DNA of 64,000 nt, from NCBI RefSeq assembly GCF_017353415.1, contig NZ_JAFMPX010000011.1, positions 1 through 64,000 on the forward strand. The letters are read 5' to 3'. The notes beneath the pieces are model-generated. The model saw only the letters and a program-made list of their open reading frames with translations. It was not told the DNA's origin and made no database searches. The DNA comes from Arthrobacter sp. E3 (lineage in GTDB: Bacteria > Actinomycetota > Actinomycetes > Actinomycetales > Micrococcaceae). Positions 37,499-48,552 of this stretch are shown here, piece after piece (position 1 is the first letter of the stretch; each line of letters opens with the position of its first letter). The position numbers and the translations under genes were made by a program.

Positions 37499-38455
37499 CT
37501 AGCGCAGCACGATCGTCCTGTTGCCTTGGACAATCACCCTTCCTTCGCAGTGCCAGCGCACGGCGTTGCTCAGAGCTTTGCATTCGGTGTCCCGCCCGGC
37601 CGCAACGAGGTCGTCGGGGCCAAAGGTATGGTCCACCTCCACCACCTGTTGGGAGATGATGGGCCCCTCGTCCAGCTCGCTGTTGACGTAGTGCGCGGTG
37701 GCACCCACCGTCTTGACACCGCGCGCGTACGCCTGGTGGTACGGCTTCGCACCCTTGAAACTGGGCAGGAACGAGTGGTGGATGTTGATGGCCTTCCCCT
37801 CCAGCTGCTGGGTCAAACCATCACTGAGCACCTGCATGTAGCGGGCCAGCACCACAAGTTCCACATCGAACTCCTTCACCAGTTCAAGCAGACGGGCCTC
37901 TGCCGCCGGCTTCGTGGCAGCCGTGATGGGCACGTGGAAAAACGGAATCCCGTGCCACTCCGCCAACCTTTGGTGATCGAGGTGATTGGAGACGACGGCG
38001 ACGACGTCCAGCGGCAGTTCCCCGGTCCTGGTCCTGAACAACAGGTCGTTGAGGCAGTGCTCAAATTTGGAGACCATGATCAACACGCGCCGCTTCGCCC
38101 CGTGGGGGCGAAGCTGCCACCGCATGCCGTGACGCTGGGCCAACGGCTCGAACTGCTTCCGCAGCTCCTCAACACTCTCCGCTCCTGCCGGAGCTTCAAA
38201 GTGGATGCGCATGAAGAAGTGCCCTTTGGGTTCACCTTGGTGCCCGTTGGCACCGAAAGCCCCCTGCTCGATGTGCCTGCGGTCGCTGAACTGCAGGTTG
38301 TCGATGATGTCTGCCCCGCGTTCCAGCAGGAAGCCGGAGACGGCGTTGACAAGGCCGGCACTGTCAGGACAATCCAACGTCAAGACATGTTGGTTAGTTC
38401 CAGCCCGGGCGCCGGTGTCCCCGCCTTGGCGGGGTTCAGTGTTGGTGGCTTCCAT
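37499..38455 (-). CDS. purU: Formyltetrahydrofolate deformylase
   Basis: 318 residues. An N-terminal ACT domain (VLTLDCPDSAGLVNAVSGFL) precedes a formyltransferase-like hydrolase domain with NIHHSFLPSFKGAKPYHQA and ELDEGPIISQ, which carry the catalytic Asn, His and Asp. It hydrolyses 10-formyl-THF to formate and THF. As the last gene of the sarcosine operon it recycles the folate that accepts the one-carbon unit released from sarcosine. It starts 3 bp after the sdaA stop, so it is probably translated by coupling. Confidence 0.93.
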   Translation of the reverse strand: MEATNTEPRQGGDTGARAGTNQHVLTLDCPDSAGLVNAVSGFLLERGADIIDNLQFSDRRHIEQGAFGANGHQGEPKGHFFMRIHFEAPAGAESVEELRKQFEPLAQRHGMRWQLRPHGAKRRVLIMVSKFEHCLNDLLFRTRTGELPLDVVAVVSNHLDHQRLAEWHGIPFFHVPITAATKPAAEARLLELVKEFDVELVVLARYMQVLSDGLTQQLEGKAINIHHSFLPSFKGAKPYHQAYARGVKTVGATAHYVNSELDEGPIISQQVVEVDHTFGPDDLVAAGRDTECKALSNAVRWHCEGRVIVQGNRTIVLR

Positions 38456-38458
38456 GGC

Positions 38459-39832
38459 TCAGCACTCAATCACGTTCACGGCGAGGCCCCCACGCGAGGT
38501 TTCCTTGTACTTCGTCATCATGTCGGCACCTGTCTGACGCATCGTTTCGATCGCTTTGTCCAATGATACTTTTTGACTGCCGTCACCGTGCGTGGCCAGC
38601 CGCGCGGCGTTGATCGCCTTGACGCTGGCGATCGCGTTGCGTTCGATGCAGGGGATCTGCACCAGCCCGCCCACGGGATCGCAGGTCAGCCCCAGGTTGT
38701 GTTCGATCCCAATTTCCGCCGCGTTTTCGGCTTGGATCGGTGTTCCGCCCAGCGCCTCGCACAGCGCCCCGGCTGCCATGGAGCAGGCAGAGCCCACTTC
38801 GCCCTGACACCCCACCTCTGCACCGGAGATGGAGGCGTTGAGCTTGAACAGGATGCCAATGGCAGCCGCCGTCAGCAGGAACCGCACCACGCCGTCCTCA
38901 TTGGCTCCGGGCACAAACTTCATGTAGTAGTGCAGCACGGCCGGAATGATGCCAGCCGCCCCGTTGGTGGGCGCCGTGACAATCCGCCCCCCCGCCGCGT
39001 TTTCTTCATTGACGGCGAGCGCGAACAGGTTCACCCATTCCATGGCACGCAGCGGGTCATCCACGTTGGTGGGCTTTTCCAGCGTGCGCAGCAGTCCGGG
39101 TGCCCGGCGGGTCACTTTCAACCCGCCAGGCAGGATGCCGTCCGCCGCACAGCCGTTGTCGACGCATTCCTGCATGACCGCCCAGATCTTCAGCAGCTTC
39201 GCACGCAGTTCCGCCTCGGTGTGCCAGACCATCTCGTTGGCCATCATGACCTCCGAGATGGACATGCCTTCCCGTGCGCAGATTGCCAGCAATTCATCTG
39301 CCGTGCCGAACGGGTGGGGCAGGACAGTCTTGTCCGTGACCACCCTGTCCGCGCCCACGGCTTCCTCGTCCACTACGAAGCCGCCGCCCACTGAGTAGTA
39401 CGTGCGTTCACGCACCACGGCACCGCTGTGGTTGGTGGCTTGGAATGTCATGCCGTTGGGATGGGCCGGCAGCGACTTGCGCCGGTGCAGGACCACGTCT
39501 TCGGCAAAGTTGAAATCAATACGGTGCGTGCCGCCCAGCATCAGCCGGGCGTCCAGGGCGGCCTCGGCCACTTGGTCGTCCGCAGTGGCGGTGTCCACGG
39601 ATTCCGGGTCCTGTCCCTGCAGTCCCAGCACCACGGCCTTGTCCGAGCCGTGGCCGCGCCCGGTGGCCCCTAGGGAGCCAAAGAGCTGGGTCTGGACACG
39701 CACCACGTCGGCAAGCTCGCCGTCGTGCGCCAAGCCGTCGGCAAAGCGTTTGGCCGCCCGCATTGGGCCCACCGTATGGGAGGAGGAAGGCCCAATGCCG
39801 ACAGTGAACAGGTCAAGGACACTCAGGGCCAT
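38459..39832 (-). CDS. sdaA: L-serine ammonia-lyase (iron-sulfur type, single chain)
   Basis: 457 residues. It deaminates L-serine to pyruvate. The fused beta and alpha domains start with [20 protein letters not shown] and include [20 protein letters not shown] and [16 protein letters not shown], which hold the cysteines of the 4Fe-4S cluster. In this operon serine comes from glycine plus methylene-THF by GlyA, so the gene links sarcosine catabolism to pyruvate. Its start overlaps the soxG end by 10 bp. Confidence 0.94.
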   Translation of the reverse strand: MALSVLDLFTVGIGPSSSHTVGPMRAAKRFADGLAHDGELADVVRVQTQLFGSLGATGRGHGSDKAVVLGLQGQDPESVDTATADDQVAEAALDARLMLGGTHRIDFNFAEDVVLHRRKSLPAHPNGMTFQATNHSGAVVRERTYYSVGGGFVVDEEAVGADRVVTDKTVLPHPFGTADELLAICAREGMSISEVMMANEMVWHTEAELRAKLLKIWAVMQECVDNGCAADGILPGGLKVTRRAPGLLRTLEKPTNVDDPLRAMEWVNLFALAVNEENAAGGRIVTAPTNGAAGIIPAVLHYYMKFVPGANEDGVVRFLLTAAAIGILFKLNASISGAEVGCQGEVGSACSMAAGALCEALGGTPIQAENAAEIGIEHNLGLTCDPVGGLVQIPCIERNAIASVKAINAARLATHGDGSQKVSLDKAIETMRQTGADMMTKYKETSRGGLAVNVIEC

Positions 39833-40461
39833 GATGTGCCCTCGGCGGCGAATTCCACCATGCCGTCCAGGAGCCAGCGGCCCAGGTAGTCCGCGAAGGA
39901 CGACCGCGGGAACAGCTGGAAGGTCTCATCGGCGCTCTTGAACAGGACGGTGGGGATCTTGTTGATCTCCGTGGTGATGGCCGTACCGGCAGCGATGGTC
40001 CGCGGGTGCAGGTCCGCCGCGCAGCTCTTCTCCAGCACCGCCCGGGCGCTGGGCCCGGACAACTCGAACGTGGTGCGGTTACTGGAGAGGTCGATGACCT
40101 GCCCGGCGCCGTCGCCCAAGGCTTCCAGCAGGGAGGTGACGAGGGCGCTGGGGCCGGGTTCGCCGTCGTCCGGGGCAACCACCAGGAACTCATCCGGGGC
40201 CAGCCACAGCACCGCTGCACCTGACTCACCCGTGGTGACGTCCCCACTGTTCAAGGGCAGTCCGCCCGTGAGCTCCCCGATCCGGGTGCCGACCTCCGAG
40301 GTCGGGTCGACACGGATGCCGACCATCCGCTGGAAGGGAACCTCGCGCAGGGTGACCCCGCGCTCCCCCGCCACCGAGCCGACGGTGAAGTCCGTCCACA
40401 AGTGGTGTGCGGGGCTCCGGCGCAATGCCAAAACTTCTGTGTTCTGTGCTGTGTTACCCAT
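39823..40461 (-). CDS. soxG: Sarcosine oxidase gamma subunit
   Basis: 212 residues. The SoxG/GcvT-like fold is recognised from [35 protein letters not shown] and [18 protein letters not shown]. It is one of four subunits of the heterotetrameric sarcosine oxidase. I chose the ATG at 40461, overlapping the soxA stop by 8 bp; a start at 40554 would add 31 residues read out of soxA. Confidence 0.9.
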   Translation of the reverse strand: MGNTAQNTEVLALRRSPAHHLWTDFTVGSVAGERGVTLREVPFQRMVGIRVDPTSEVGTRIGELTGGLPLNSGDVTTGESGAAVLWLAPDEFLVVAPDDGEPGPSALVTSLLEALGDGAGQVIDLSSNRTTFELSGPSARAVLEKSCAADLHPRTIAAGTAITTEINKIPTVLFKSADETFQLFPRSSFADYLGRWLLDGMVEFAAEGTSWP

Positions 40462-43408
40462 CTCGGCGCGTCCCTTCTGCATCAAAAAGTACTGTTTCTC
40501 CAACAACCACATCGACCAGCTCCGAACCGACGGAGGCCAGCAGGGACTCCCCAATCCGGTTGCGGCCGTTCTTGATCATAGCCAAGCCAAATGAACGGCC
40601 CAAGGCTGCACTGTGGTAGCTGGAGGTGACGAATCCCTGCATGGGCACCGGACCGTAGGCCGGGTTGACCACAATCCCCTTTTCCACCAGCTGGGTGCCT
40701 TCCGGCAACCGGATGCTGCCGTTCACCGGCAGCACGGTGACCATGTGCTTGCGGTCTTCACGGACGGCATCGGCACGCAGGTAGGAGCGCTTGCCGATGA
40801 AGTCCTTGACCTTGGAAACCACCCAGTCCATGCCCGCATCCTGCGGGGTGACCGTGCCGTCGGTGTCCTGCCCGACGATCGGGTAGCCCTTTTCGGCACG
40901 GAGCACGTGCATGGTCTCGGTGCCGTACGGGGTGATGTTGAATTCCTCCCCGGCGGCCGTCACAGCCTCCCACGTGGCCAGCCCGTACCAGGCCGGCACG
41001 TTGATCTCGTAGGCGAGTTCCCCTGAGAAGGAGATCCGGCAAACCCTGGCGGGGACGCCGGAGGCCAATACGGTCTCGCGGAACGTCATGAACTTGAAAT
41101 CCTCGTTGGAGAGGTCAAGCTCCGGGGCCACCTTGGCCAGCACGGCGCGGGATTTGGGCCCGACGACGGCGATGGTGGTCCACTGCTCCGTCACCGAGGT
41201 GAACACGACGTCCAGCTCGGGCCATTCGGTCTGCTGCCATTCCTCCAGCCAGTCCAGCACCTTGGCGGCGCCTCCTGTGGTGGTGGTCATGAAGTAGCGG
41301 TCATCGTCCAGGCGCAAGGTCACGCCGTCGTCGAAGATCATGCCGTCCGGGGTGCACATGACACCGTAGCGGGCGGAGCCGGGGGCGAGCTTCTTGAACG
41401 CGTTGGTGTAGATGCGGTTCAGGAACTCTCCGGCATCCTTGCCACGGATCTCGATCTTGCCGAGGGTGCTGGCGTCCATGTAACCCACGGATTCGCGGGT
41501 GGCGGCGCATTCGCGCAGCACTGCCGCGTCCATGTCCTCACCCGGCAGCGGGTAGTACCACGGCCGCTTCCACTGGCCGACGTCCTCGAACAGTGCCCCG
41601 CGGTCCTCGTGCCACGTGTGCACCGAGGTGCGCCGAGCGGCGTCGAACAAGTTCCCGCGCTGGCGTCCGGCCAAGGCCACGAACGGCACCGGTGTGAAGG
41701 GCGCCCTGTACGTGGTGGTGCCGATCGCACCGATGTCGGAGTCCACCACGGTGCCCTGCTGGCGGAATGCTGCCGCGATGACGCCAATGGCGTTCACGCC
41801 GGAGGTCTTGCCCTGGTCGTTGGCGGTACTGATGGAGGTGTAGCGCTTGATGTGCTCCACGCTGCGCAGCCCGGCGCCGGTTGAACGCCAGACGTCTGCC
41901 ACGGTCTGGTCGCGCTGGAAGTCAACGAAGTGGTGGCGCCAGTCCGACGCCGTCCCTTCCGTGCCGCCGACCAACCAGAGTGCGCGGGTGGGGCCGGTGG
42001 GCTGCGCCGGGCGGGCCGGGCGGGATGCTGCGGCGGTGGCGGCGGCAACGGCGACGGAGGTGGCGTAGCCGGCGTTCACGGCGGCAACAGCACCTGCAGC
42101 GGCGCCTTCGGCCACACAGTCAGCCAGTGCGTAGCTGCCGCGGCAGGCACCCACATTCTGCTGGTCATTGATCACGCTGGCGGGCACAAACCCCGCCAGA
42201 TCGGCGTCCCAGCGCACTTTGCCCTGGCGTTGGCTGTGCAGGTGCACCACGGGGCTCCAGCCACCGGAGACGGCGAGCAGGTTGGCCTCGATTTCCTCGG
42301 CGTCACCCACTGGTGAACCGTCCTCGTCAATGGCGGAGACGGTTACGGAGAAGAGCCGGCCTTCGGCGTCGGCTGCGGTGTTGACGACTGCGCTGCCGGT
42401 GATGACGTGCACGTCTTCGCTGAGCGCTGCAGCTGCGGCAAGCTCAGAGAACTGCGGTCGGGCATCCACCACGGCTGCCACGTCGATTCCGGCTGCGAGC
42501 AGGTCTGCGGCGAGCTGGTAGGCGCTGTCGTTGGTGGTTCCAATGACTACGCGGGAGCCGGCTGCCACGCCGTAGCGGTTCAGGTAGCTGCGTGCCGCCG
42601 AGGCGAGCATGATGCCGGGCCGGTCATTGTTTTCGAACACGATGGGGCGTTCGTGGGCGCCGGTGGCCAGGACCAGCTGCTTGGCGCGGATGTGCCAGAT
42701 GCGCTGGCGGGACACGCCGTCGGCCGGTGCCTCATCGATGTGGTCGGTGCGGTTTTGTGCGGCCAGGACATAGTTGCTGTCGTAGGAGCCGAATGCCGAG
42801 GTGCGGTGGAGCACGGTGCACTCAGGCGCTGCGGCCAGTTCGGCAGCGATGCCGGCAACCCACTCCAGTGCGGGTTTGCCTTCGACGTTCTCGTCGCGGC
42901 CGGAGAGCAGGTCCCCGCCGAGTTCGGGCTGGTCATCGATGAGGATGACACGGGCGCCGGTTCGGGCAGCGTCCCGGGCTGCGGCGAGCCCTGCGGGTCC
43001 GCCACCAACCACGAGCACGTCGGTGTGGACGTACTTTTTGTCGTAGATGGCCTCATCCTCGGAGGGGTCCAGCTTGCCGAGTCCGGAGAGGAGCTCGACA
43101 TCGAGCCCTTCCACGAGGGAGACGGTGGTGGCGGGCAGCATGGATTCGGCTGCGTGGCCGGGGAAGCGGCCGGCGACCTTGATGAGGGCGTTGGACTCTT
43201 CAACTCCTGCCGAGAGGATGCCGCGGGGGCGGTCCTCATACAGGGAGTTGCCGGCGGCCACCCGGCCGTTGGCGATCATGGCAGAAGCCACGGTGTCACC
43301 GGGGTGGCCGGTGTAGCGGACTCCGTCCACGGTGAAGTTCAACGTGGTGCTGCGGTCGATCCGCCCGCCGGTTGTGAGCCGGTTCTGCTGCTGGTTCTCA
43401 GTGGTCAT
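40454..43408 (-). CDS. soxA: Sarcosine oxidase alpha subunit
   Basis: 984 residues, the usual size. Domain order: N-terminal 2Fe-2S ferredoxin-like fold without its cluster ([20 protein letters not shown]), FAD/NAD domain with [20 protein letters not shown] near residue 133, and a C-terminal folate-binding GcvT-like domain ([20 protein letters not shown]). The last domain accepts the methyl-derived carbon on tetrahydrofolate to give methylene-THF. GGAAGGAG precedes the ATG. The gene follows soxD by 2 bp and overlaps soxG by 8 bp. Confidence 0.94.
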   Translation of the reverse strand: MTTENQQQNRLTTGGRIDRSTTLNFTVDGVRYTGHPGDTVASAMIANGRVAAGNSLYEDRPRGILSAGVEESNALIKVAGRFPGHAAESMLPATTVSLVEGLDVELLSGLGKLDPSEDEAIYDKKYVHTDVLVVGGGPAGLAAARDAARTGARVILIDDQPELGGDLLSGRDENVEGKPALEWVAGIAAELAAAPECTVLHRTSAFGSYDSNYVLAAQNRTDHIDEAPADGVSRQRIWHIRAKQLVLATGAHERPIVFENNDRPGIMLASAARSYLNRYGVAAGSRVVIGTTNDSAYQLAADLLAAGIDVAAVVDARPQFSELAAAAALSEDVHVITGSAVVNTAADAEGRLFSVTVSAIDEDGSPVGDAEEIEANLLAVSGGWSPVVHLHSQRQGKVRWDADLAGFVPASVINDQQNVGACRGSYALADCVAEGAAAGAVAAVNAGYATSVAVAAATAAASRPARPAQPTGPTRALWLVGGTEGTASDWRHHFVDFQRDQTVADVWRSTGAGLRSVEHIKRYTSISTANDQGKTSGVNAIGVIAAAFRQQGTVVDSDIGAIGTTTYRAPFTPVPFVALAGRQRGNLFDAARRTSVHTWHEDRGALFEDVGQWKRPWYYPLPGEDMDAAVLRECAATRESVGYMDASTLGKIEIRGKDAGEFLNRIYTNAFKKLAPGSARYGVMCTPDGMIFDDGVTLRLDDDRYFMTTTTGGAAKVLDWLEEWQQTEWPELDVVFTSVTEQWTTIAVVGPKSRAVLAKVAPELDLSNEDFKFMTFRETVLASGVPARVCRISFSGELAYEINVPAWYGLATWEAVTAAGEEFNITPYGTETMHVLRAEKGYPIVGQDTDGTVTPQDAGMDWVVSKVKDFIGKRSYLRADAVREDRKHMVTVLPVNGSIRLPEGTQLVEKGIVVNPAYGPVPMQGFVTSSYHSAALGRSFGLAMIKNGRNRIGESLLASVGSELVDVVVGETVLFDAEGTRRDG

Positions 43409-43410
43409 CT

Positions 43411-43776
43411 CTACACTCCTTCCGATGCTGTGGTGGGGTTTGCCTGGGCCGGGGCCAGTGGTTGGGCTTGTTCGGGTTCCGTCGCCGACGCTATGCGTTC
43501 AAGGGTTTCGGGCTGAAGCTCCCCGATCCGGTAAACGGCCTTGACCTCGTAGCTAACGGTGTCGCGGACCATGTTGAACCACTTGCGGCAGCCGGCGCTG
43601 TGCACCCACCGCTCGGCGAAGAGGCCCTTCGTGTTTTCGCGGTAGAACAGGTACTCTGCCCACTCCCGGTCGGAGAGCTCCCCCGGGCTTTCGGGGTAGG
43701 CCACGTGGGCCTGTCCGCCGTAGTGGAATTCGGTTTCGTTGCGCGGCCCGCAGTTGGGGCAGGTAAACAACAACAT
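43411..43776 (-). CDS. soxD: Sarcosine oxidase delta subunit
   Basis: 121 residues. It binds zinc through Cys/His residues: [16 protein letters not shown] at the N-terminus and [11 protein letters not shown] later. Typical SoxD proteins are nearer 95-100 residues; here the C-terminus carries an extra Ala/Glu/Gln/Pro-rich tail after about residue 95. The ATG at 43776 ([10 protein letters not shown]) is the conserved start; the frame extends upstream to 43878 but that part is not conserved. Confidence 0.92.
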   Translation of the reverse strand: MLLFTCPNCGPRNETEFHYGGQAHVAYPESPGELSDREWAEYLFYRENTKGLFAERWVHSAGCRKWFNMVRDTVSYEVKAVYRIGELQPETLERIASATEPEQAQPLAPAQANPTTASEGV

Positions 43777-43810
43777 CTGTTGATCCTTCTCGTGTTTGGT
43801 GGGGCCGGTT

Positions 43811-45031
43811 TTAGTGGGCGACGGCTGCGGCGCCGTGCTCGTCGATGAGGTGCCCGGTTTCGAACCGGTCCATTCCAAAGGGCTTGTTCAGCGTGTGCGG
43901 TGAACCGGTGGCGATGGTGTGCGCAAACGTCAACCCGGCGGCGGGTGTGCCCTTGAAGCCGCCGGTCCCCCAACCACAGTTCACGAACATGTTCTCCACC
44001 GGCGTGGTGCCGACAATGGGTGAGGCGTCCATGGTGGTGTCCACGATGCCACCCCAGGTGCGCAGTACGTGGGCCCTGGCGAAGATCGGGAAAAGCTCGA
44101 CGGCGGCAGCCATCTGTTCCTCGATGACGTGGAAGGAGCCACGCTGGCCGTAGCCGTTGTAGGAGTCCACGCCGGCGCCCATGACCAGTTCGCCCTTGTG
44201 GGCCTGGGATACATAGACGTGCACGTGGTTGGACATGACCACCGTGGGGTGGACCGGTTCGTGAAGTTCCGAGACCAGCGCCTGCAGCGGGTGGGACTGG
44301 ATGGGGATACGGAATCCTGCCATCTCCGCAAGCACTGAGGTGTGCCCGGCCGCGCACAGCCCCACCTTTTCGGTGTTGATGTTGCCGCGGGTCGTCTTGA
44401 CGCCGGTGACCTTGTTCCCGTCCTTGATGAAGCCGGTGACTTCACAGTTCTGGATGATGTCCACGCCCATCTCGTCGCACTTGCGGGCGAAGGCCCAGGC
44501 CACGTGGTCGTGCTTGGCGATGCCGGCACGCGGCTGGTAGGTGGCGCCCATGACTGGGTAGCGGATGTTGTCATTGATGTTCAGGATGGGGCACAGTTCC
44601 TTGACCTGCTTGGGGTCCAGCCATTCGGCGTCGACCCCGTTGAGCTGGTTGGCTCCCACGCGGCGCATGCTCTCACGCACATCGCCGAGGGTGTGGGCCA
44701 GGTTCATGACACCGCGCTGGCTGAACAGGAAGTCGTAGTCCAGTTCCTCCGGCAGGATCTCCCACAGCTTCAGGGAGTGCTCGTAGATGGCCGCGCTTTC
44801 ATCCCACAAGTAGTTGGAGCGGATGATGGTGGTGTTGCGGGCCATGTTGCCACCGGCCAGCCAGCCCTTCTCCAGGATCGCGATGTTGCGCATCCCGTGG
44901 TTCTTGGCCAGGAAGTAGGCGGTGGCCAGCCCGTGCCCGCCCCCGCCGACGATCACGGCGTCGTAGGACTTCTTCGGGTCCGGGTTGCGCCACAGGAATT
45001 CCGGGTGTTCTGGCAGGTGGTCGGCGCTCAC
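43811..45031 (-). CDS. soxB: Sarcosine oxidase beta subunit
   Basis: 406 residues. A DAO-type flavoprotein that oxidatively demethylates sarcosine to glycine. The dinucleotide motif [20 protein letters not shown] is at 25-44. FMN is known to be covalently linked to His173 (mature numbering) in Corynebacterium SoxB; here His174 counting the initiator Met lies in [13 protein letters not shown], an exact positional match. It overlaps glyA by 4 bp and is followed by soxD 34 bp away. Confidence 0.94.
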   Translation of the reverse strand: MSADHLPEHPEFLWRNPDPKKSYDAVIVGGGGHGLATAYFLAKNHGMRNIAILEKGWLAGGNMARNTTIIRSNYLWDESAAIYEHSLKLWEILPEELDYDFLFSQRGVMNLAHTLGDVRESMRRVGANQLNGVDAEWLDPKQVKELCPILNINDNIRYPVMGATYQPRAGIAKHDHVAWAFARKCDEMGVDIIQNCEVTGFIKDGNKVTGVKTTRGNINTEKVGLCAAGHTSVLAEMAGFRIPIQSHPLQALVSELHEPVHPTVVMSNHVHVYVSQAHKGELVMGAGVDSYNGYGQRGSFHVIEEQMAAAVELFPIFARAHVLRTWGGIVDTTMDASPIVGTTPVENMFVNCGWGTGGFKGTPAAGLTFAHTIATGSPHTLNKPFGMDRFETGHLIDEHGAAAVAH

Positions 45032-46353
45032 TGGCTGTCTCCGTTCGAGGTGGTTCCGGCGCCGTTTGAAAGGCCGCTGCCGGACAGGGATGGGTAAAGG
45101 GGGAACTTCTCGGCCAGCACGGTGACGCGGTCGCGGAGGAGCACTGCGGCTTCTTCGCTGAGCTCACCCTTGATGGCCTCGGCAATGATGTCGGCGACCT
45201 CGGTGAACTCGGCCGGGCCAAAGCCGCGCGTGGCCAGGGCCGGGGTGCCGATGCGCAGTCCGGAGGAGATCATCGGCGGGCGGGGGTCGAAGGGGACGGC
45301 ATTGCGGTTGACGGTGATGCCGATCCGGTGCAGCCTGTCTTCACCCTGCTGGCCGTCAAGTGCGGAATTGCGCAGGTCAACCAGCACGAGGTGCACATCG
45401 GTACCGCCGCCCACCACGGAGATGCCGTGCTCGGCAACATCCGGGGCAAGCAGCCGCTCGGCAAGGATCTTGGCACCTTCAAGGGTGCGAAGCTGGCGCT
45501 CCTTGAAACCTTCGGTCGCGGCGATCTTGAAGGACACTGCCTTCGCGGCGATCACGTGCTCCAGCGGGCCGCCCTGCTGGCCGGGGAACACGGCGCTGTT
45601 CATCTTGCGTGCCAGTGATTCCTTGCAGAGGATGACGCCGCCGCGCGGACCGCCCAAAGTTTTGTGCGTGGTGGTGGTGACGACGTCGGCGTACGGCACC
45701 GGGTTGGGGTGCAATCCGGCGGCAACCAGACCGGCAAAGTGGGCCATGTCCACCATCAGGTAGGCGCCCACCAAATCGGCGATGCGGCGGAACTCGGCAA
45801 AGTCCAGCTGGCCGGTGTAGGCAGACCAGCCGGCCACAATCAGTTTCGGCTTGTGCTCAACGGCGAGTGCCTCCACCTCCGCCATGTCCACTTTCATGTC
45901 TGTTTCGCTCACATGGTACGGAACCACGTTGTACAGCTTGCCGGAGAAGTTGATGCGCATGCCGTGCGTGAGGTGGCCACCGTGGGCCAGGTCAAGTCCC
46001 AGGATGGTGTCACCGGGGTTCAGCAGTGCGAACATGGCCGCGGCGTTGGCCTGGGCACCGGAGTGCGGCTGGACGTTGGCTGCCTCGGCTCCAAACAGCG
46101 CCTTGACCCGGTCAATGGCGAGCTGCTCAATAACATCGACGTGTTCGCAGCCACCGTAGTAGCGCTTGCCGGGCAGGCCTTCTGCATACTTGTTGGTCAA
46201 TACGGAGCCCTGGGCCGTCATCACGGCCTGCGGGGCGAAGTTCTCGGAGGCGATCATCTCCAATGTTGATTGCTGGCGGAGCAGTTCCGCAGCAATGGCT
46301 TCGTCAACTTCATTGTCAACGTCGGCCAGTGCTGCCGTCATCACATCCATCAT
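45028..46353 (-). CDS. glyA: Serine hydroxymethyltransferase
   Basis: 441 residues, PLP enzyme. It converts glycine plus methylene-THF to serine, exactly the two products of the sarcosine oxidase encoded downstream. Seen: [40 protein letters not shown], and the PLP-lysine motif [16 protein letters not shown]. The first of two adjacent ATGs at 46353 has GGAG 6 bp upstream; the longer frame to 46503 runs through the promoter. First gene of glyA-soxBDAG-sdaA-purU. It may be a second, catabolic copy of glyA. Confidence 0.94.
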   Translation of the reverse strand: MMDVMTAALADVDNEVDEAIAAELLRQQSTLEMIASENFAPQAVMTAQGSVLTNKYAEGLPGKRYYGGCEHVDVIEQLAIDRVKALFGAEAANVQPHSGAQANAAAMFALLNPGDTILGLDLAHGGHLTHGMRINFSGKLYNVVPYHVSETDMKVDMAEVEALAVEHKPKLIVAGWSAYTGQLDFAEFRRIADLVGAYLMVDMAHFAGLVAAGLHPNPVPYADVVTTTTHKTLGGPRGGVILCKESLARKMNSAVFPGQQGGPLEHVIAAKAVSFKIAATEGFKERQLRTLEGAKILAERLLAPDVAEHGISVVGGGTDVHLVLVDLRNSALDGQQGEDRLHRIGITVNRNAVPFDPRPPMISSGLRIGTPALATRGFGPAEFTEVADIIAEAIKGELSEEAAVLLRDRVTVLAEKFPLYPSLSGSGLSNGAGTTSNGDSQ

Positions 46354-46404
46354 CAAGTTCTCCTCTGCTTGGCAGTCCTCGCGGTCTGCTGTCCAACTGA
46401 TGTC

Positions 46405-46422
46405 TAACTGATATATTAGATT
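46405..46422 (-). promoter_or_regulatory. Candidate GntR operator at the glyA start site
   Basis: TAACTGATATATTAGATT matches 14 of 18 positions of the near-perfect palindrome found before the YkvI gene (47271-47288). A further half-site, CAACTGAT, lies at 46394-46401. The site covers the region just after the predicted transcription start, which suits repression. Confidence 0.5.
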
Positions 46423-46429
46423 GAATGCA

Positions 46430-46458
46430 ACAATATGGTGTAGATCACAAAGTGTCAA
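46430..46458 (-). promoter_or_regulatory. Sigma-70 type promoter of the glyA-sox operon
   Basis: On the minus strand: TTGACA (46458-46453), 17-bp spacer, TATTGT (46435-46430). Start expected near 46424, leader about 70 nt. This is one of the two best -35/-10 pairs in the window. Confidence 0.7.
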
Positions 46459-46526
46459 GACCGGCCAAGAAAATCTTGACGCAATAATGTAACCGGACCG
46501 CATACCACTTTAGGAAGGGGCGCAAG

Positions 46527-47198
46527 ATGAGTCTTCCGCTCGAGGATGGCAGGGCCAACGCAGCCGACATCTCATTGGCTGAGCAGGCCTACAAGCAGTT
46601 GCGCGACCGTCTGATCATGCTGGAAATCAGGCCCGGAGAAGCCATAAATGACAGCGCTCTAGCCGCGGAATTTGGGATCGGACGAACTCCGGTGCGCGAG
46701 GCGCTCAAACGACTGGAGAGCGACCGACTCGTGGTTTCCTTCCCTCGTCGAGGGACATTCGCGACCAGCGTGGACATCACTGAGCTGGCGGATGTCTCTG
46801 AAATTCGAGAGCGGCTGGAACCGTTGGCAGCTGAGCGCGCTGCCAAACTGGCAACACCCACCATGCGGGCGGAGCTGCTGGGCGTGGCCGCGGCCATAGC
46901 CAGAATGGACACCTCCACGCCTGACCAGCGAGAGCTAATGCGCTATGACATCCGGGTTCATCGACTGATTTACGCTGCGGCGAGCAATCCGCATCTGGAG
47001 GACGTACTGATCCGTTACGACAATCTGGCCACGCGGATCTGGTGCATGGTCCTGGACAAGGCCCCTTCCGTGTCGTCGCACATCAGCGAACATGTGGAAC
47101 TTCTTGAAGCCGTTGCTGCCGGCAACCATGATCTGGCAGGAAGACTGGCCTTGGAGCATGTGACGAGCTTTGAGTCAACCATCAGGAGCGTGCTTTAG
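46527..47198 (+). CDS. GntR-family regulator (FCD/FadR subfamily)
   Basis: 223 residues. N-terminal winged helix-turn-helix (LAAEFGIGRTPVREALKRLE at about 44-63) and an all-helical FCD ligand domain with the metal-binding pattern YDIRVHRLIYAAASNPHLED and later HISEHVELLEAVAAGNHDLA. Members bind small carboxylates or amino acids and usually repress. The gene is divergent from glyA-sox and precedes the YkvI-type gene; matching palindromes before both targets make it the likely regulator of sarcosine use. AGGAAGGGG precedes the ATG. Confidence 0.87.
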   Translation: MSLPLEDGRANAADISLAEQAYKQLRDRLIMLEIRPGEAINDSALAAEFGIGRTPVREALKRLESDRLVVSFPRRGTFATSVDITELADVSEIRERLEPLAAERAAKLATPTMRAELLGVAAAIARMDTSTPDQRELMRYDIRVHRLIYAAASNPHLEDVLIRYDNLATRIWCMVLDKAPSVSSHISEHVELLEAVAAGNHDLAGRLALEHVTSFESTIRSVL

Positions 47199-47270
47199 GA
47201 CAGCCGTGCAGCAAGTGGCGGGGTCCAAGCATGTTGCACAGGTCACATTTTTACGGTAATTTGTGAAACG

Positions 47271-47288
47271 CAACTCATATATCAGTTG
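47271..47288 (+). promoter_or_regulatory. Near-perfect palindrome before the YkvI gene (candidate GntR operator)
   Basis: CAACTCATATATCAGTTG is an 18-bp inverted repeat with one mismatched pair. It lies in the 192-bp gap between the GntR gene and the transporter start. A related sequence overlaps the glyA start site. Confidence 0.55.
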
Positions 47289-47390
47289 TTTGTCAGTCAG
47301 AAATCAATGCCGATTCCATCACTTCAGGTCCGTACCGCGCTGACAGCAACCCTCCCAAAACCGAGCCCCGGCCCGAGAAAAGGACCCACC

Positions 47391-48515
47391 ATGGCAGAGA
47401 CACGCCTCGTCCGAGTTAAATCTGAACGCATGGGGAAGGCTGGCATTCTGCGAGTACTCACGTACGCTGGCGTGATCCTCGCCTTCCTGATTGGCTCCGG
47501 CTTCGCAACCGGACAGGAAATTCTTCAATACTTCACGTCCTACGGTTACTGGGGCATCTTCGGGACAGGACTGGTGGTCCTGCTGCTCATGTCCTATGTG
47601 GCAGTTGAATTCTTCACAGTTGGCCAAGCGAAGAAATTTGAGCGGCCATCGCTGATTTTTCACTACTACTGCGGCAAGCACCTCGGAACGTTCTTTGATT
47701 TCTTCTCGATTCTCTTTGTTTTCTTGAGCTTTGCCGTGATGATCTCCGGCGCCGGTGCCGTTTTTCAGGAGCACTACGGACTGTCGAAATACGTGGGTGG
47801 GATCGGACTTGCCATTGCCGTCGGCATTACCGTGTGGTTCGGTTTGAAAAACCTGGTCGACGTCATCGGCAAGATCGGTCCGGTGATCGTCCTGATTGCG
47901 GTCTCACTGGGCATCTTGGGGATCCTCCGCAACCCTGGAGGGATCGCCGAGGGGCACTCGCTGCTGGGTGGCCTGGAGCTGACTCAAGCATCGTCAAACT
48001 GGTTCATGTCAGGACTGTCCTACGTCGGCTTCTGCATGCTGTGGCTGGCTGCTTTCCTCACCGCACTCGGAAAAACAGCGCGCAGCCGCAGGGAAGCAGC
48101 TGCTGGCGGCCTCTTGGGAGCCACCGCATTTTCGATCGCCTGCATCATCGTGGGCTTGGGTCTCCTCGCGAACATCGTCCGCGTCAACGGCACGGAAATT
48201 CCGATGCTAGTGCTCGCAAGGGATCTTAGTCCGGTTCTCGCGGCCGGAATTTCCGTCATGATCCTCGGTGGCATCTATACGACCGCAATCCCGCTGCTGT
48301 GGACTGTCTCTTCGCGATTCTTCGCAGACAAAACACTCCGATTCAGGTACTTGACCCTCGCACTCGCAGCCATCGGAACCCTCGTCGGATTGGTTCTGCC
48401 CTTCTCCCAGATGGTCAACATTGTCTACGTGGTCAACGGCTACGTGGGCGTGGTGCTATTGATCCTTATGCTGATCAAGACTGGTACGCGAATCATCCGG
48501 CGGCAGCGGCTCTAA
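47391..48515 (+). CDS. YkvI-family membrane transporter
   Basis: 374 residues with about ten hydrophobic helices. It has the LeuT-fold style opening of this family: YAGVILAFLIGSGFATGQEI, a glycine-rich unwound first helix, followed by LQYFTSYGYWGIFG. YkvI proteins are distantly related to amino acid-sodium/proton symporters, but their substrates are unknown. Start chosen at the ATG at 47391 after GAGAAAAGGA; the frame extends to 47286 over the operator. Position and shared operator suggest uptake of sarcosine, glycine betaine or a related compound; this is inference. Confidence 0.8.
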   Translation: MAETRLVRVKSERMGKAGILRVLTYAGVILAFLIGSGFATGQEILQYFTSYGYWGIFGTGLVVLLLMSYVAVEFFTVGQAKKFERPSLIFHYYCGKHLGTFFDFFSILFVFLSFAVMISGAGAVFQEHYGLSKYVGGIGLAIAVGITVWFGLKNLVDVIGKIGPVIVLIAVSLGILGILRNPGGIAEGHSLLGGLELTQASSNWFMSGLSYVGFCMLWLAAFLTALGKTARSRREAAAGGLLGATAFSIACIIVGLGLLANIVRVNGTEIPMLVLARDLSPVLAAGISVMILGGIYTTAIPLLWTVSSRFFADKTLRFRYLTLALAAIGTLVGLVLPFSQMVNIVYVVNGYVGVVLLILMLIKTGTRIIRRQRL

Positions 48516-48519
48516 CGCA

Positions 48520-48552
48520 GCAACACGTGCAGCAAAACGCTGCACGTGTTGC
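48520..48552 (+). terminator. Hairpin after the YkvI gene
   Basis: A perfect 14-bp stem, GCAACACGTGCAGC, loop AAAAC, and its complement begins 5 bp after the stop codon. There is no T tail. Confidence 0.65.

Noticed and set aside
37328-38566. Plus-strand open frame of 412 codons opposite purU
   Set aside because: Shadow frame; purU on the other strand has all catalytic motifs.
42407-43516. Plus-strand open frame of 369 codons opposite soxA
   Set aside because: Shadow frame of a well conserved sarcosine oxidase gene, low complexity composition.
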